Assembly (NCBI GenBank): GCA_020637795.1
Contig: JACKJT010000001.1
Location: forward strand, 744,001 to 808,000
Length of the DNA stretch: 64,000 nt
Reading direction: 5' to 3'
DNA from: Hoeflea sp.
GTDB taxonomy: Bacteria > Pseudomonadota > Alphaproteobacteria > Rhizobiales > Rhizobiaceae
Shown: positions 34,073 through 43,055 of the stretch, piece by piece
Position numbering within the stretch: position 1 is the first letter of the stretch
Layout of the letters: every line of letters starts with the position of its first letter
The notes under the pieces: model-generated
Databases searched by the model: none
The model's input: only the letters and a program-made list of their open reading frames with translations
Told to the model about the DNA's origin: nothing
Translations under genes and position numbers: made by a program

Positions 34073-36739
34073 ATGTCAAAAAGTTCCAAGCTCAATCTGA
34101 AACGCGGTAATCTGTTTTCCAGACCGAGTGTCATTGCGGGCTCAATTGCACTCGCGGTTACGGTGGCGACCGGTGTGTTCGCCGAATACCAGAACCGCAT
34201 CGTTCATCTTCAGAGTTCCCACGCCAAAGTCAGCGAGCAGCTTGGACTGGTGCGGGCAAAGCTGGAAGGCAACATCAACAGCAATATCCAGCTTGTCCGC
34301 GGGCTGGTTTCGGTCATTGCGACGCAGCCCGACATGGACCAGGCGCGTTTCGCCAACATTGCCGGAGGACTGGTCGGCAAGCACTCGCAATTGCGCAACA
34401 TTGCAGGCGCACCCGGGCTGGTGATCAGCCTTATGTATCCGATGGAGGGCAATGAGCAGGCCATCGGCCTCGATTACCGCACGAACGAAAAGCAGCGCGA
34501 AGCCGCAATGCGCGCGGTCCGGTCGGAGCAAATGGTGCTGGCCGGTCCAGTCAACCTGCTGCAGGGCGGACAGGGGTTTGTCGGCCGTTTTCCGGTTTTC
34601 TACCCGGGGGACGCAGGTGAAAAGAAATTGTGGGGGCTGGTGTCAGCGGTGGTCGACGTGGAACGGCTTTACGCCGAGAGCGGTCTGACCTCGGCTGATC
34701 TGCCAATAAAGATCGCCATTCGCGGACAGGACGCGACGGGTGGAGAGGGCGACATTTTCTTTGGCGACCCGGAGATCTTCAACGACGATCCGGTGACATC
34801 CCAGGTTTCCCTGCCAAGCGGCAGCTGGCAGATTGCGGCCATTCCCGCAGCCGGCTGGTCCAGCACGCCCGAGAATGCCTGGCAGTTCCGGTCTCTCATC
34901 CTGCTTGCCGGGTTGCTGGTTATCCTGCCGATCTCGATCGCCGGATACCTCAATGATCTGCGCCATATCCACATGCAGGAACTCGCGCGGCGGCAGCGCC
35001 AGCTTCAGCGGCTGTCAGAGCGCCACCAGCTCGCCCTGGACACATCCAAGATCGGGGTCTGGGAGCTCAACCTCAGCACATCGGAACTGACATGGGACAG
35101 CCGGATGCGGGAACTCTACGGCGTTCCCGGCGATATCAGGCAAGTTACGACAGACACCTGGCTTTCGGCGCTTCACCCCGAAGACCGCTTGCAGGCCAGC
35201 GAGGAATTCGAACAGGCGATCAAGGCCGGCCAGACCTACCATTCCAACTTCCGCGTGATCACGCGCGAAGGTGTGACGAGGTGGATTCGCGCCATCGGCG
35301 CCGTGCACACAGACTTCGACGGCCAGCGCTACATCGTCGGGGTGAACTGGGATGTCTCGACGGACATCGAGCTCAACGCCAGCCTGCTCGCAGCCAAACA
35401 GAACGCCGAGCAACGCAACACGGAGCTTGAAGAAGCCCGGGCCGAGATGGAGCGCAATTCGTTGCATGACAGTCTGACCGGACTGCCAAACCGCCGGTTC
35501 CTCGACAAGAAGCTTGCCGGCGGACAGGCCGGGGATACCGTTACCGCCCTGCTGCACATCGACCTAGACCGCTTCAAGCAGATCAACGACACGCTGGGCC
35601 ATGCTGCCGGAGACGCCATGCTTACCCATGCGGCTTCGGTGTTGTCGAGCAGCGTTCGCACCGGCGATTTCGTCGCCCGGATTGGCGGCGACGAATTCAT
35701 CATTGCCATTGCATCAAGGACCAGCGAGGAGCAGCTGGCGGCGCTGGCCAGCCGGATCATCATGAAAATGCGCGAGCCCGTGCCCTACGAGGGGCATGAA
35801 TGCCGTTTCGGCGTGAGCATCGGAATAGCGATGGCCGACCCGGACAAGGCGCATTGCGGCAAGCGCCTGCTTGTCGATGCGGATATCGCGCTCTACCGGG
35901 CCAAGAGCAACGGACGCAACCGCCACGAATTCTTCAATGCCTCGCTGAAAGCCGAGATCGTCCGCACAAAGCGCGTCGCCGATGACATTCTCAACGGGCT
36001 GGACCGGAACGAGTTCGTTCCGTATTTCCAGCCGCAGTTCGATGCCAGGACGCTGGATATTGTCGGCGTCGAGGCGCTGGTCCGCTGGATCCATCCGACC
36101 GAAGGCGTGCTGGGTCCGGACAAATTCCTCAAAACCGCGGGCGAGCTCAACGTGGTGCCCCTGATCGACCGCGCCATCCTGGAGCAGACCTTGTGGCAAT
36201 CGACCCGCTGGAAGGCGGCAGGCATTTCGATCCCCAAGATGTCGGTCAATGTTTCAGCCGGCCGGCTCTATGATGACGATCTCATCGAGAGCCTGAACGG
36301 GCTGACTTTCGATCGCGGAACGCTCTCGTTCGAATTGCTCGAGTCGATCTTTCTGGACGACAAGAACGAAACCATCGTCGCCAACATCGCCCATCTCAAA
36401 GACCTTGGCATCGACATTGAGATCGACGATTTCGGCACCGGTTTCGCCTCCATCGTCAGCCTTGTGCAGGTCAAGCCGACACGGCTGAAGATCGACCGGC
36501 AGCTGATTGCACCGCTGGTCAGCTCCCCCAGCCAGCGCAATCTCATCGCATCGATCATCGACATCGGCCAATCGCTGGGAATCAAGGTTGTGGCCGAGGG
36601 CGTCGAAACCCGGGACCATGTCTCAATCCTGCGCGATATCGGCTGCGACACGCTGCAGGGCTTCGCGCTGGCCCGCCCGATGGCGTCGGACGACCTGATG
36701 GCCTTCGTGCGCAAGGAAGGCTGGCGGCAGGTGGCCTGA
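34073..36739 (+). CDS. CHASE-PAS-GGDEF-EAL cyclic-di-GMP protein
   Basis: This 888-aa protein is a membrane-anchored c-di-GMP enzyme. A first membrane segment (about residues 20-40), a periplasmic CHASE-like sensor, and a second membrane segment (LILLAGLLVILPISIAGYL, about 280-300) precede a PAS domain, a GGDEF domain and an EAL domain. GGDEF is at 538-542, with an RxxD inhibition site (RTGD) five residues before it; EAL is at 667-669, with a DDFGTGF motif later. Both catalytic signatures are intact, so it may be bifunctional. The start at 34073 (MSKSSKLN) is preferred; 34061 is an alternative. Confidence 0.92.
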   Translation: MSKSSKLNLKRGNLFSRPSVIAGSIALAVTVATGVFAEYQNRIVHLQSSHAKVSEQLGLVRAKLEGNINSNIQLVRGLVSVIATQPDMDQARFANIAGGLVGKHSQLRNIAGAPGLVISLMYPMEGNEQAIGLDYRTNEKQREAAMRAVRSEQMVLAGPVNLLQGGQGFVGRFPVFYPGDAGEKKLWGLVSAVVDVERLYAESGLTSADLPIKIAIRGQDATGGEGDIFFGDPEIFNDDPVTSQVSLPSGSWQIAAIPAAGWSSTPENAWQFRSLILLAGLLVILPISIAGYLNDLRHIHMQELARRQRQLQRLSERHQLALDTSKIGVWELNLSTSELTWDSRMRELYGVPGDIRQVTTDTWLSALHPEDRLQASEEFEQAIKAGQTYHSNFRVITREGVTRWIRAIGAVHTDFDGQRYIVGVNWDVSTDIELNASLLAAKQNAEQRNTELEEARAEMERNSLHDSLTGLPNRRFLDKKLAGGQAGDTVTALLHIDLDRFKQINDTLGHAAGDAMLTHAASVLSSSVRTGDFVARIGGDEFIIAIASRTSEEQLAALASRIIMKMREPVPYEGHECRFGVSIGIAMADPDKAHCGKRLLVDADIALYRAKSNGRNRHEFFNASLKAEIVRTKRVADDILNGLDRNEFVPYFQPQFDARTLDIVGVEALVRWIHPTEGVLGPDKFLKTAGELNVVPLIDRAILEQTLWQSTRWKAAGISIPKMSVNVSAGRLYDDDLIESLNGLTFDRGTLSFELLESIFLDDKNETIVANIAHLKDLGIDIEIDDFGTGFASIVSLVQVKPTRLKIDRQLIAPLVSSPSQRNLIASIIDIGQSLGIKVVAEGVETRDHVSILRDIGCDTLQGFALARPMASDDLMAFVRKEGWRQVA

Positions 36740-36746
36740 GGCCTTG

Positions 36747-36776
36747 CCTGCCGGCGCCCCCGGCGATACCGGCAGG
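36747..36776. terminator. Possible hairpin terminator after the GGDEF-EAL gene
   Basis: CCTGCCGG and CCGGCAGG form an 8-bp inverted repeat with a 14-base loop, starting 8 bp after the stop codon. There is no clear U-tract, so this is a weak call. The remaining sequence up to the tRNA at 37046 contains no gene that I can see. Confidence 0.35.
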
Positions 36777-37045
36777 AGCAGCAACCGGCAGCCGGGTGCA
36801 TGTGCGGCATGGATGACGGCAACGGTTCTGAAGCGCCGGCGCACTGCAGACGGACAAGTCGCCGCAGGCGCATCGCGCATGGTGCCAGCGGTCCGGGGCT
36901 GAGCGGTCGGCGAATTCGGACCGGAGAAACCATTTTCGGCGTTGATGCGCCGCCCGTGATCAGCTAGAAGACCGCTTGTCAGCTGCTTTGCGCCGCATGC
37001 GTCATGCCCTTCGGGCAAACACGCCGCACGCTAGGCGCCACGGAT

Positions 37046-37122
37046 GCACCCGTAGCTCAGCTGGATAGAGTGCTGCCCTCCGAAGGCAGAGGTCACAGGT
37101 TCGAATCCTGTCGGGTGCGCCA
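37046..37122 (+). tRNA. tRNA-Arg (anticodon CCG)
   Basis: The 77-nt sequence starts GCACCCG and ends CGGGTGC-G-CCA, giving a perfect 7-bp acceptor stem with the CCA tail encoded. The anticodon stem CTGCC/GGCAG encloses loop CTCCGAA, anticodon CCG (decodes CGG). The T arm is ACAGGTTCGAATCCTGT. Its 3' 64 bases are repeated at 43056-43119, marking it as the integration site of the adjacent island. Confidence 0.95.
37059..37122 (+). repeat. Left attachment repeat (tRNA-Arg 3' part)
   Basis: These 64 bases, from the D arm to the CCA end of tRNA-Arg, recur without change at 43056-43119. Sequences outside the two copies differ (cttcaag versus taacttc on the right side). This is the left attL-like end of the island; the tRNA gene here stays intact. 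Confidence 0.85.
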
Positions 37123-37225
37123 CTTCAAGTTATTGTTTTCTTGGCGTTTTTAGCCATCAGGCTCCTATCAGAATGATTGAGATTTTCAGCTACTGGCACA
37201 CTCAGGGCACAGTAAAGGTCTCATC

Positions 37226-37486
37226 ATGGCTACAATTCGGAAGAGAAATGATCGCTGGCATGTTCAAGTCAGAAAGCAGGGATATGCCTCTGTTACAAAG
37301 TCATTCGTTTTGAAATCTGACGCTCAGGAATGGGCAAGGGAGATGGAGCGACAGGCGGACAGGCAAGAGCTACCCATCAGTCGGCACACCTTGCAGCAAA
37401 TCACTCTGGGCGAACTGGTCACACGCTATCGGGATACAGTCACACCAAAAAAGAAGGGTGGCAGAGACGAAGGGATAGTGCTGAAT
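37226..37486 (+). pseudogene. Tyrosine integrase, N-terminal stub cut by IS
   Basis: The frame encodes MATIRKRNDRWHVQVRKQGY, followed by FVLKSDAQEWAREMERQADR and TLGELVTRYRDTV, which is the arm-binding and start of the core-binding domain of a phage-type integrase. Coding homology stops near 37486, where the IS3 inverted repeat begins; the catalytic domain is missing. Its position directly after tRNA-Arg identifies it as the original integrase of the island. Confidence 0.8.
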
Positions 37487-37575
37487 TGTCCCGGATCAGC
37501 GCCCATGAGACAGAACTGGCTTAATTGAGAAGAGAGGATTTTCGGCTCATCGTAGCTCTATCAAAGGAAGCGAAG

Positions 37576-37950
37576 ATGAGACAAAAATCCGGGCCGCAGA
37601 CATCGATGGCCGAGAAGACGCTCAAAGACATCCGCCGCGCCACGCGCAAGCATCATTCGGCCGAGGACAAAATCCGGATCGTCCTGGAAGGCCTGCGTGG
37701 CGAAGACAGTATCGCCGCGATCTGCCGCCGTGAGGGGATCGCCGAAAGCCTGTATTATAGCTGGTCGAAGGAATTCCTCGAAGCTGGCAAGAAGCGCCTT
37801 GCAGGCGATACCTCCCGTTCGGCAACGAGTGACGAGGTGAAGGCGCTGCGTAGGGAGAGCCGCGACCTGAAGGAGGCGCTGGCCGACCTCACCCTGGAGA
37901 ACCGCCTGCTCAAAAAAAGCATGATCGGGCATGGGGGCGACGACGAATGA
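37576..37950 (+). CDS. IS3-family transposase OrfA
   Basis: The 124-aa protein starts MRQKSGPQTSMAEKTLKDIR and contains a helix-turn-helix (HHSAEDKIRIVLEGLRGE, IAAICRREGIAESLYYSWSK) followed by a C-terminal leucine-rich coiled segment (LKALRRES-like, LTLENRLLKKS). It binds IS ends. Its stop overlaps the orfB start by 4 bases (ATGA). A diverged copy of its first ~25 codons occurs at 58177. Confidence 0.9.
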   Translation: MRQKSGPQTSMAEKTLKDIRRATRKHHSAEDKIRIVLEGLRGEDSIAAICRREGIAESLYYSWSKEFLEAGKKRLAGDTSRSATSDEVKALRRESRDLKEALADLTLENRLLKKSMIGHGGDDE

Positions 37951-38927
37951 GATATCCCGCCACCGAAAAGCTTGAGATCATCCGGTTGGTCGAGCAGTCA
38001 CATCTGTCGGTCCGGCAAACCCTCGAAAAGCTCGGCATTCCCAGGCCAACATTTTACAGATGGTGTGACCGGTTCCAGACCCACGGTGTCAAGGGACTGG
38101 AAGACCGGACGTCCGCGCCGCCACGGGTGTGGAACCGCATTCCAGACGATATCAGGGGCAGGATCATCGAAATGGCGCTGGACCACGCCGATCTGTCGCC
38201 GCGCGAACTGGCGGTGAAGTTCACCGATACGGAAAGCTATTTCGTATCAGAGGCTTCTGTCTACCGCCTGCTCAAGGCCCATGACCTGATCACGTCACCA
38301 GCCTATATCGTCATCAAGGCCAACGACGAGTTCAAGGACAAGACCACGCGGCCGAACGAGATGTGGCAGACCGACTTCACCTATCTGAAGGTCATCGGCT
38401 GGGGATGGTTCTACCTGTCGACTATTCTCGACGATTACTCCCGCTACATCATCGCCTGGAAGCTGTGCACCGGTATGAAAGTCGATGATGTCACCGACAC
38501 GCTCGACCTGGCGCTGGCAGCCTCAGGCTGCGACAAGGTCAAGGTCGAACACCGGCCGCGCCTGCTGTCCGACAACGGTCCGTGTTATGTCGCCTCTGAT
38601 CTCGGTGAATGGCTGGAGACATACAAGATCGACCAGGTTCACGGCGCTCCCGGCCATCCGCAGACACAAGGGAAAATCGAACGCTGGCATCAGACGTTGA
38701 AGAACCGCATCCTCCTCGAAAACTACTTCTTCAAGGAAGACCTCGAAGCCCAGATCGCGGCCTTCATCGAGCACTACAACCATCGCCGATACCACGAGAG
38801 CCTCCACAATCTCACCCCGGCCGACGTCTACTTCGGACGCGGCCAGACCATCCTGCTCGAACGCGAAAGGATTAAACGAGACACCATCAAACAGCGCCGC
38901 TTGAACCACCAAGCCAAAGCGGCTTAA
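37947..38927 (+). CDS. IS3-family transposase OrfB (integrase core)
   Basis: The 326-aa protein has an N-terminal HTH region (SVRQTLEKLGIPRPTFYRW) and an rve integrase core with catalytic residues Asp143 (WQTDFTYL), Asp209 (LLSDNGPC) and Glu245 (QGKIERWHQ), spacing D-D-35-E between the last two. All are intact, so it could be active. Overlap with orfA allows translational coupling. Confidence 0.93.
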   Translation: MRYPATEKLEIIRLVEQSHLSVRQTLEKLGIPRPTFYRWCDRFQTHGVKGLEDRTSAPPRVWNRIPDDIRGRIIEMALDHADLSPRELAVKFTDTESYFVSEASVYRLLKAHDLITSPAYIVIKANDEFKDKTTRPNEMWQTDFTYLKVIGWGWFYLSTILDDYSRYIIAWKLCTGMKVDDVTDTLDLALAASGCDKVKVEHRPRLLSDNGPCYVASDLGEWLETYKIDQVHGAPGHPQTQGKIERWHQTLKNRILLENYFFKEDLEAQIAAFIEHYNHRRYHESLHNLTPADVYFGRGQTILLERERIKRDTIKQRRLNHQAKAA

Positions 38928-39227
38928 ATGAACCCGCAAACCGAGCCGGAAACTCCACTCTTCCAGAGCCCAAAAAGTCTCAAATCATTCGACGACGGAC
39001 ATGCGGAAGCAGCCGGAAATCTTTCCGGGACGCCAAACTCCGTCTTTGGTGAACTAACTGCACGCCTACACCCTACCAAGACCGAAAGGTATGAATTTCA
39101 ATTTTCCAATTTCCGCAAATGGCTAACCGATAACGCTATCAAGGCGGTTAGTACCAACCCGTGGGATATAAAGTTGCGAGAGAATGTGGCCTACTGCCAG
39201 CGTCAATATTTTCTTGATACCGAATGA
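38928..39227 (+). pseudogene. Truncated unknown gene after the IS
   Basis: A 99-codon open frame begins immediately after orfB, but its first ~24 codons lie inside the IS right end, so the apparent start is artificial. The part after 39001 (from GTPNSVFGELTARLHPTKTE to NVAYCQRQYFLDTE) looks like the C-terminal remainder of a gene cut by the insertion. No family is recognised. It ends overlapping the upstream extension of the next frame. Confidence 0.4.
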
Positions 39228-39250
39228 TCGCAGTCAGGAGGAGCATAATA

Positions 39251-40687
39251 ATGCAAAATCGAAACTTATTTTCTATTTGTTCCACTATATTTGCAATGAT
39301 ATTATCATTGATCGCTAATTCCAAAGCTGCTGAAATAGGTCCTTCAAACTCAAAAGAGTGTGTGCTGTCTCTTACGGGCGAAATATTTGAAGGCGATTTA
39401 GAAAAACTAAAAGCGGCAGATATTCAATATTATAGAGATGACTATGATGAAACTACAAAAACAAAGACTCTGTGTTTAAATAGCCCAGGCGGTAGTATCG
39501 CTGAATCGGCTATTATTTCTCAATATATTTACGACAAAGGGATAGGTACTGTCGTTGATAATGGGGCTGAATGCTATTCGGCATGTGCAATTATATTCAT
39601 GATGGGACGTATGATCGGCCCTGAAATCGAAGGTCTAAATAGAAGGATGTATTACAATTCCATCATTGGTTTTCATCGCCCTTTCCTAAATTTAAATATT
39701 GATATTTCTGCTAATTCTAGAGATTTAGAGGCAGCCTTTGACGCTGCTTACAGCTCCGCTGTTGACCTTATCAATCTAGCAAACAATACGTCTCCGTGGT
39801 CAACAAAACCAATGATCGAATCTGATCTTGTGCAGAAAATGTTAGAGCATCGAGGTAACAATTTCTATTATATTGATACAGTGGATAAGGCTGGCAGGTG
39901 GCAGATTGAAGTATTTGGTTTTAATCAACCGTCTCTTTTGGACAAAAGGCAGGCTTATCATTCGTGCGAAAACAGTCTTCAATGGGAAGGTCAATTGACT
40001 GAAAAAGCTCGGGAAAAATTTGGTGATAATCCTCGCATTTCTGATGTTGATGCAAATCTCGACTCATACGTATCCCTTGTTAAGGGTTATAAAGATGTTT
40101 ACTACGTCTCGGGCATAAACGATGGGATGGTTAGTTCATATTGTTATATTTCAAAAAAGTATTCAGATTATTTACAAACATACTACGTCAGGGGGTGCGG
40201 AGAAGACCAATCGCTCGCCTTATCAATAGGATATGGCGCATGTGATAAAGATAATTTTTCTGAAAAATTTTATCCACTAGAAACGATTTCCGTATTCGAC
40301 TCTCGAACCCTTCTGAAAGATCTAAATAGTGAATATTATCCACAAAGATCTGCGGAAATTATTGATTTAGGAAATTCTGAGGGAGTATCAAATAATATCT
40401 ATGCATGTTACGTTTACAATTTTGACACTTTGTTGAATAAGGAGTATTGCTCTTTGATTTTTACAATTGATTCGGATGATGGAGAATTTTCAGAAATAAG
40501 TACATTTACATGGCCGTCTGGTGATAAGACGGTTGTGATAAAGACGCAATTAATATCTGGAGATGGTTCATATAAATATTCTTATTCCATAAATGGCAAT
40601 CCAACTAAGTTGGCTAAATACAATAATATGGAATACTGCTTTTTAAATAGTGCTACCAGAAATCGTTTTTGTGCAGAATTACAGTAA
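39251..40687 (+). CDS. Exported ClpP-fold (COG3904-like) protein, island cargo
   Basis: The 478-aa protein starts at an ATG preceded by aggagga (39236-39243) and has a signal peptide ending near ANSKA (residue 26). Residues 75-145 show the ClpP/crotonase-like pattern of COG3904 proteins: CLNSPGGSIAE (oxyanion region), NGAECYSACAIIFMMGR with presumptive nucleophile Ser110, and IIGFHRP with His142. The remaining ~330 residues, rich in Tyr and Ser, are unlike anything I recognise. The gene is strikingly A/T-rich for this genome, which indicates recent transfer. Location should be periplasmic or secreted. Confidence 0.65.
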   Translation: MQNRNLFSICSTIFAMILSLIANSKAAEIGPSNSKECVLSLTGEIFEGDLEKLKAADIQYYRDDYDETTKTKTLCLNSPGGSIAESAIISQYIYDKGIGTVVDNGAECYSACAIIFMMGRMIGPEIEGLNRRMYYNSIIGFHRPFLNLNIDISANSRDLEAAFDAAYSSAVDLINLANNTSPWSTKPMIESDLVQKMLEHRGNNFYYIDTVDKAGRWQIEVFGFNQPSLLDKRQAYHSCENSLQWEGQLTEKAREKFGDNPRISDVDANLDSYVSLVKGYKDVYYVSGINDGMVSSYCYISKKYSDYLQTYYVRGCGEDQSLALSIGYGACDKDNFSEKFYPLETISVFDSRTLLKDLNSEYYPQRSAEIIDLGNSEGVSNNIYACYVYNFDTLLNKEYCSLIFTIDSDDGEFSEISTFTWPSGDKTVVIKTQLISGDGSYKYSYSINGNPTKLAKYNNMEYCFLNSATRNRFCAELQ

Positions 40688-41179
40688 GCGACTCTGAGAC
40701 TAGAGGAGGTGTCCGTGGCTCAATTACTGAATTCGAATACGAGTGGCTGAAACCCGGTCGCCTTATTCCATACCCGGTAGACGATGAGGACCAAGACACG
40801 GAAGCAGCTGATTGACAGAACCAAAAGAGGTCCGACCCTTCAATAGCGAGCCAATCTTTCCATCCGTTCATTGAATTGTCGGCCAAGAACTAACCACCCA
40901 AGCGCAAGCGGCGGCATCAAGTGCATCCTCAAACTTCGTAATCAATCAGCCAAGATCCGCCACTAAGCTCTGGTCGGCAAAATCAACCCCGTAAACCGTT
41001 AGGCGATTGTACTGGCCGGGAGCAAAAAGCCCGTGTTTCTCTGGGCTCATGGAAAGCGGCACTGAACTCCTAAATCGAAAAAACTGAGAGCGGGGGCACT
41101 GTTCATGCACCTATATCTCTCCGATTTCATAAATCGTTGTTTCTATTCAATCAAATGGCGGATAAGCATACAAACTCGC
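40688..41179. other. Region without an intact gene; possible gene tail
   Basis: About 490 bp. The only suggestive content is a + strand open frame ending at 40815 that encodes RGSITEFEYEWLKPGRLIPY and an acidic tail; it reads like the C-terminal end of a lost gene, but has no start. The rest shows nothing I can assign. Confidence 0.35.
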
Positions 41180-42622
41180 CTACGCATAGAATATCCCGTC
41201 TGAGATTAGAGGTGCAACACCAGCCACGTTTTCTGGAGAAGCTGAAAAATCAGCCAGCACCTGAGCAGTGCTCTTGCTTCCGCTGTCCAACTCACCGGTC
41301 CAGTAGCTTACACCACCGGCTTCACCTTCTCGGCCCAAGACGTTCTGATAGAACTTTTGAACGATCCCGAGATTGTTTGTGGCCCCACCATATGCGCTGT
41401 TGAACTCTGCAGAACCGACAAACCCGCTTGCCGCCTGGACAAGACTCATGCCTTTGTCCAACTCACCAATCCAGAACTTGAGCCCGTCGTTGTCAGGCGT
41501 TCGATTGAATGCAGCCTTATAAATCCGATAGGCTTGACCTGCGATTCCATCTGTATCAAAAGCCAGCGTGCCATCTGTAAACACCAATCTCTCTATGTTT
41601 ACCAGCGTGTCTGTGCCTTGGCCCGTAGCTGTAATAATGTTTCCGTTCTTCGATACATTTAACTGCGAGCGAGCGACACCAAAGACTGCGGAATCCAGAC
41701 CTAGCAGCCCATCGATATTGTCGTTCCCGGACGTTAGGACAAAAATGTCATTGCCATTTGTCGGGCCTGAATTGTTCGCGCCACCGGTTTTGGCATCGAG
41801 CTTAGTGTTGTTGTTTGATATGGTAACAGTGGTGGTCGTATTAACGTTTACACCGCGAAATTCTACAGTGTAATTGCCGTTGGCTAAGTCGAGTTGATAG
41901 CCACCAGAATCCCAAGTTGTTGTTGTAAACGTTCCACTTGCTCCGGTGGCAGTGACCGTTACGCCGCTCACACCCTCACCAATGTCATAAAAATTGTCGT
42001 TATCAGCATCATTGATCACAACACCAACTAGTTTTTGCTGAGTCGTGAACGAAGTACCAATATGCTGTGTAATTACATTCGGTCCAGCTTGTGTATTTGG
42101 ATTATCTTCTGCTATGACCCCGATCCCAATTTCCTTTTTTGCTCCGTCCATAATCGTATTACGATGGCCAGGAGGGGACTGGATCCCAGTTGCGGTATTG
42201 CCCCAGTCAATAAAAAACGCAGCATGCGAATAGAGCGCATCTTCGCCGTACAGGAAGATGTTTTCTCCGATTGTTTGGAACTGAAAGCCAGTTGCCTTAA
42301 CTCGGTCACCAAGGCCCGGTTCGCCAGGCAAATTATGTGATTGCAGATCGTTGGCAATCATAAGTTGGCTATGTGTTGTGGCGGACTGAGACAATTGATC
42401 GCTCCAAGCCAAAGGAGCAACCGGCGTTAAGCCACTAAATTGATTAGCCAGTTCATTCAGATTGACGTTAAAAAATTGAATTGCACTAGTAATGTTCGCC
42501 GTGGCACCAGTTTGAGTTGCAGCATCCGTGATGAGTCTCGCAAATTCACCAGACGGATCCATACGCGCTTGATTGATCAGCTCCAGCATAAGCTGCTCGT
42601 ATGCATCAGGCCTAATCGTCAT
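41180..42622 (-). CDS. Secreted CAP / RTX-like / DUF4214 protein, island cargo
   Basis: This 480-aa protein starts MTIRPDAYEQLMLELINQAR after a ggggaa ribosome-binding site. Residues 1-180 form a CAP (SCP/PR1-like) domain: LINQARMDPSGEFARL, GENIFLYGED, PGHRNTIMDG. A beta-sandwich linker (INDADNDNFYDIGEGVSGV, about 200-280) is followed by an RTX-like segment (GNDIFVLTSGNDNIDGLLGL) and a C-terminal DUF4214 domain (AYRIYKAAFNRTPDNDGLKF, repeated as FYQNVLGREGEAGGVSYW). There is no N-terminal signal; the RTX-like tail suggests type I secretion, though no exporter is encoded nearby. Confidence 0.8.
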   Translation of the reverse strand: MTIRPDAYEQLMLELINQARMDPSGEFARLITDAATQTGATANITSAIQFFNVNLNELANQFSGLTPVAPLAWSDQLSQSATTHSQLMIANDLQSHNLPGEPGLGDRVKATGFQFQTIGENIFLYGEDALYSHAAFFIDWGNTATGIQSPPGHRNTIMDGAKKEIGIGVIAEDNPNTQAGPNVITQHIGTSFTTQQKLVGVVINDADNDNFYDIGEGVSGVTVTATGASGTFTTTTWDSGGYQLDLANGNYTVEFRGVNVNTTTTVTISNNNTKLDAKTGGANNSGPTNGNDIFVLTSGNDNIDGLLGLDSAVFGVARSQLNVSKNGNIITATGQGTDTLVNIERLVFTDGTLAFDTDGIAGQAYRIYKAAFNRTPDNDGLKFWIGELDKGMSLVQAASGFVGSAEFNSAYGGATNNLGIVQKFYQNVLGREGEAGGVSYWTGELDSGSKSTAQVLADFSASPENVAGVAPLISDGIFYA

Positions 42623-43055
42623 CGTACCATTCCCCATAACCACAAAACAGCTTCAACGGCCCACTGCAACCGTAAGCGCTAATCTTCGAACACTACACAA
42701 GTCCCAAGACGAAGGGCAACCCATGCCCATACCTCGCACTTGCAACAATACACAGCTAGTACAAAATGAATCGTCAGACTTAGCATTGATCTATCTCAAC
42801 CAAACACTGATACGACACTAGATGGGCAATCGCATAAAATCCAAATCCCCCAAAATACGCCCCGGCCATATATAGCTATCCCTACCACCCCCATGGCTCC
42901 TCCCCTCCCCTAGTCAATGCGTTCTTGGCACAGTGGTGGCACAGTGAACCACGGGAAATGGCTATTTCAGCGGGTATTGCGTAGCTCAAAAAAAGATCGT
43001 AGACTTCTGTAAGAAGCTGAATTTATTCAGTCTTTTGAAGGAGCCGAAGGCGACT
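42623..43055. other. Non-coding stretch at island right end
   Basis: About 430 bp between the CAP-protein start and the right attachment repeat. It should hold the promoter of the CAP-protein gene. I see no convincing gene. Confidence 0.4.

Larger units (their letters stand above)
37487..39001 (+). mobile_element. IS3-family insertion sequence
   Basis: The element contains orfA and orfB. Ends are proposed from imperfect inverted repeats: TGTCC-N14-TGAGAC at 37487-37511, matched on the reverse strand by TGTCC-N14-TGAGAC read from 39001. It starts with TG and ends with CA as IS3 elements do. I see no 3-4 bp target duplication (aat versus tgc), so exact ends or later rearrangement remain open. 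Insertion destroyed the island integrase. Confidence 0.7.

Noticed and set aside
33784..34110. Open frame of 108 codons upstream of the GGDEF-EAL gene
   Set aside because: No ribosome-binding site, no family resemblance, and it overlaps the start of the GGDEF-EAL gene.
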